A stretch of 64,000 nucleotides of DNA from Tomocerus qinae (taxonomy: Eukaryota > Arthropoda > Collembola > Entomobryomorpha > Tomoceridae): the NCBI GenBank assembly GCA_020055645.1, contig CM034546.1, forward strand, positions 96,658,001 to 96,722,000, read 5' to 3'. Below, piece by piece: positions 63,133 through 64,000 of the stretch. The stretch's first letter is position 1; each line of letters starts with the position of its first letter. The notes beneath the pieces are model-generated. The model did not search any database and was not told the origin of the DNA. It saw only the letters and a list, made by a program, of their open reading frames with translations. The translations under genes were made by a program, and so were the position numbers.

Positions 63133-64000
63133 CTAAATTGTGTTATCTCTAATATTCTGCTATACCATATAAGCTTAATGATGTGGGAAAAGCTCAAAGT
63201 GTAGACGGAGTAGTAGACTTCTAATGCTAATAGTTGGTAGATTCCTCCACATAATCATTTCATCCATTCATTCAAGTCGTGGTAGCCGAGCAGAGAAGGT
63301 ATATTCATAAGAATTCCAGTCAAGGTACAGAGATAACCGCAACAAAGAGCGTTTGGTGTTCAAATTTCGTCGGAAACAAACTGTTACTGTACACAATTCA
63401 GCTTTTAAGTAAAAGTGACACGACGACTCATACATACTGCTAAGAACGTGGAGTGAAATGCATTCCCTTATCTTTATCTCTCCCCGTGTGACTTCTTCCA
63501 TGCGTAAAGGCTACAGTTCCCATTCAACATTATGGTTTCGCGACCAATTTACTAACATTAATTTTCCTAACAAAATTTGAGTGTGGTACGGTGTGGTCTG
63601 TTCCCAATAAACCTCAACCCCTCTACCAAACTATAACCGTTTTATGTCATTACGCACAAGCCACATAATAGCTGTTCCGTGCCTTCAAAGCGATTTGGAA
63701 ATGAACTGAGGACGAATACGCAATTTTCTGTGCATAATTATGTGCTCCATGTCAAGAGTCTCAAATACATGACACGGCAGTTAATAGGTAATTCTATAAT
63801 GTAAGAAAACTCCCATCCTGGTTGTAAGTATCTAGCGGTACATGCATAAACTCGTTAAGCTTCTTTACATACCATTTCCCCCTTTACTGTCATCAAAGCT
63901 ATAAATCATTAGACTTTGGTTGTGAACTTGAACAAAGCCCATCTCTTGATTATTTTAAGCCTTCCTCATTATAATAGATCTTGCAATCACTCAGATCAAT
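63133..64000. other. Right edge, no recognisable gene
   Basis: AT-rich sequence. A 77-codon minus frame (63268-63501) gives a protein of no recognised family and no supported splice sites. If the duplicate timeout copy is complete, its 5' exons should lie here or beyond the edge; none was recognised. Confidence 0.4.

Overview
The window comes from an intron-rich, AT-rich animal nuclear genome. It has GT-AG introns up to about 10 kb, two families of non-LTR retrotransposon, a MITE, a minisatellite and little coding sequence. The one gene identified with confidence is a timeout (TIMELESS/Tof1/Swi1 family) homologue on the minus strand. The gene and the mobile elements suggest an invertebrate, probably an arthropod, but nothing fixes the species.

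Layout. (1) 1221-1514 (+) is a probable last coding exon of an unrecognised gene that enters from the left; it converges on timeout. (2) 1515-17362 has no recognisable gene; the missing 3' exons of timeout would have to lie here or beyond the window. (3) 17363-36929 (-) holds six timeout coding exons, in transcription order 36929-35598, 34753-34599, 34057-33936, 23828-23621, 20344-20264 and 17502-17363. All junctions agree in phase and give about 679 codons, roughly the N-terminal half to 60% of a typical family member. Intron 3 is about 10.1 kb and carries a LINE of about 4.1 kb (26817 to about 30962) in the same orientation. Introns 4 and 5 each hold a phase-compatible ORF ending in a stop (20916-21132, 18903-19035), possibly alternative terminal exons. 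(4) 37-51.6 kb is intergenic or intronic, with simple repeats only. (5) 51644-51863 is a fold-back, hAT-like MITE with a perfect 8-bp target duplication. (6) 56.5-62.7 kb contains a second, incomplete copy of timeout sequence. One piece (56.53-56.85 kb) includes flanking intron and has an in-frame stop. Another (62508-62625) is an intact exon-like block whose similarity ends exactly at splice-site consensus. Between them lie a degenerate LINE fragment of a different family (58.24-58.84 kb), a minisatellite of about 62 bp units (59.21-60.8 kb, with a degenerate tail) and a perfect short hairpin resembling a Helitron/Helentron end.

Coordination. There is no operon-like organisation. Timeout is expected to act in the replication fork protection complex. 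Everything else here is mobile or repeated DNA, or unassigned exon candidates. The most interesting area is the partial timeout duplication with a different exon structure and a possible chimeric exon beside it (62.5-63.1 kb).
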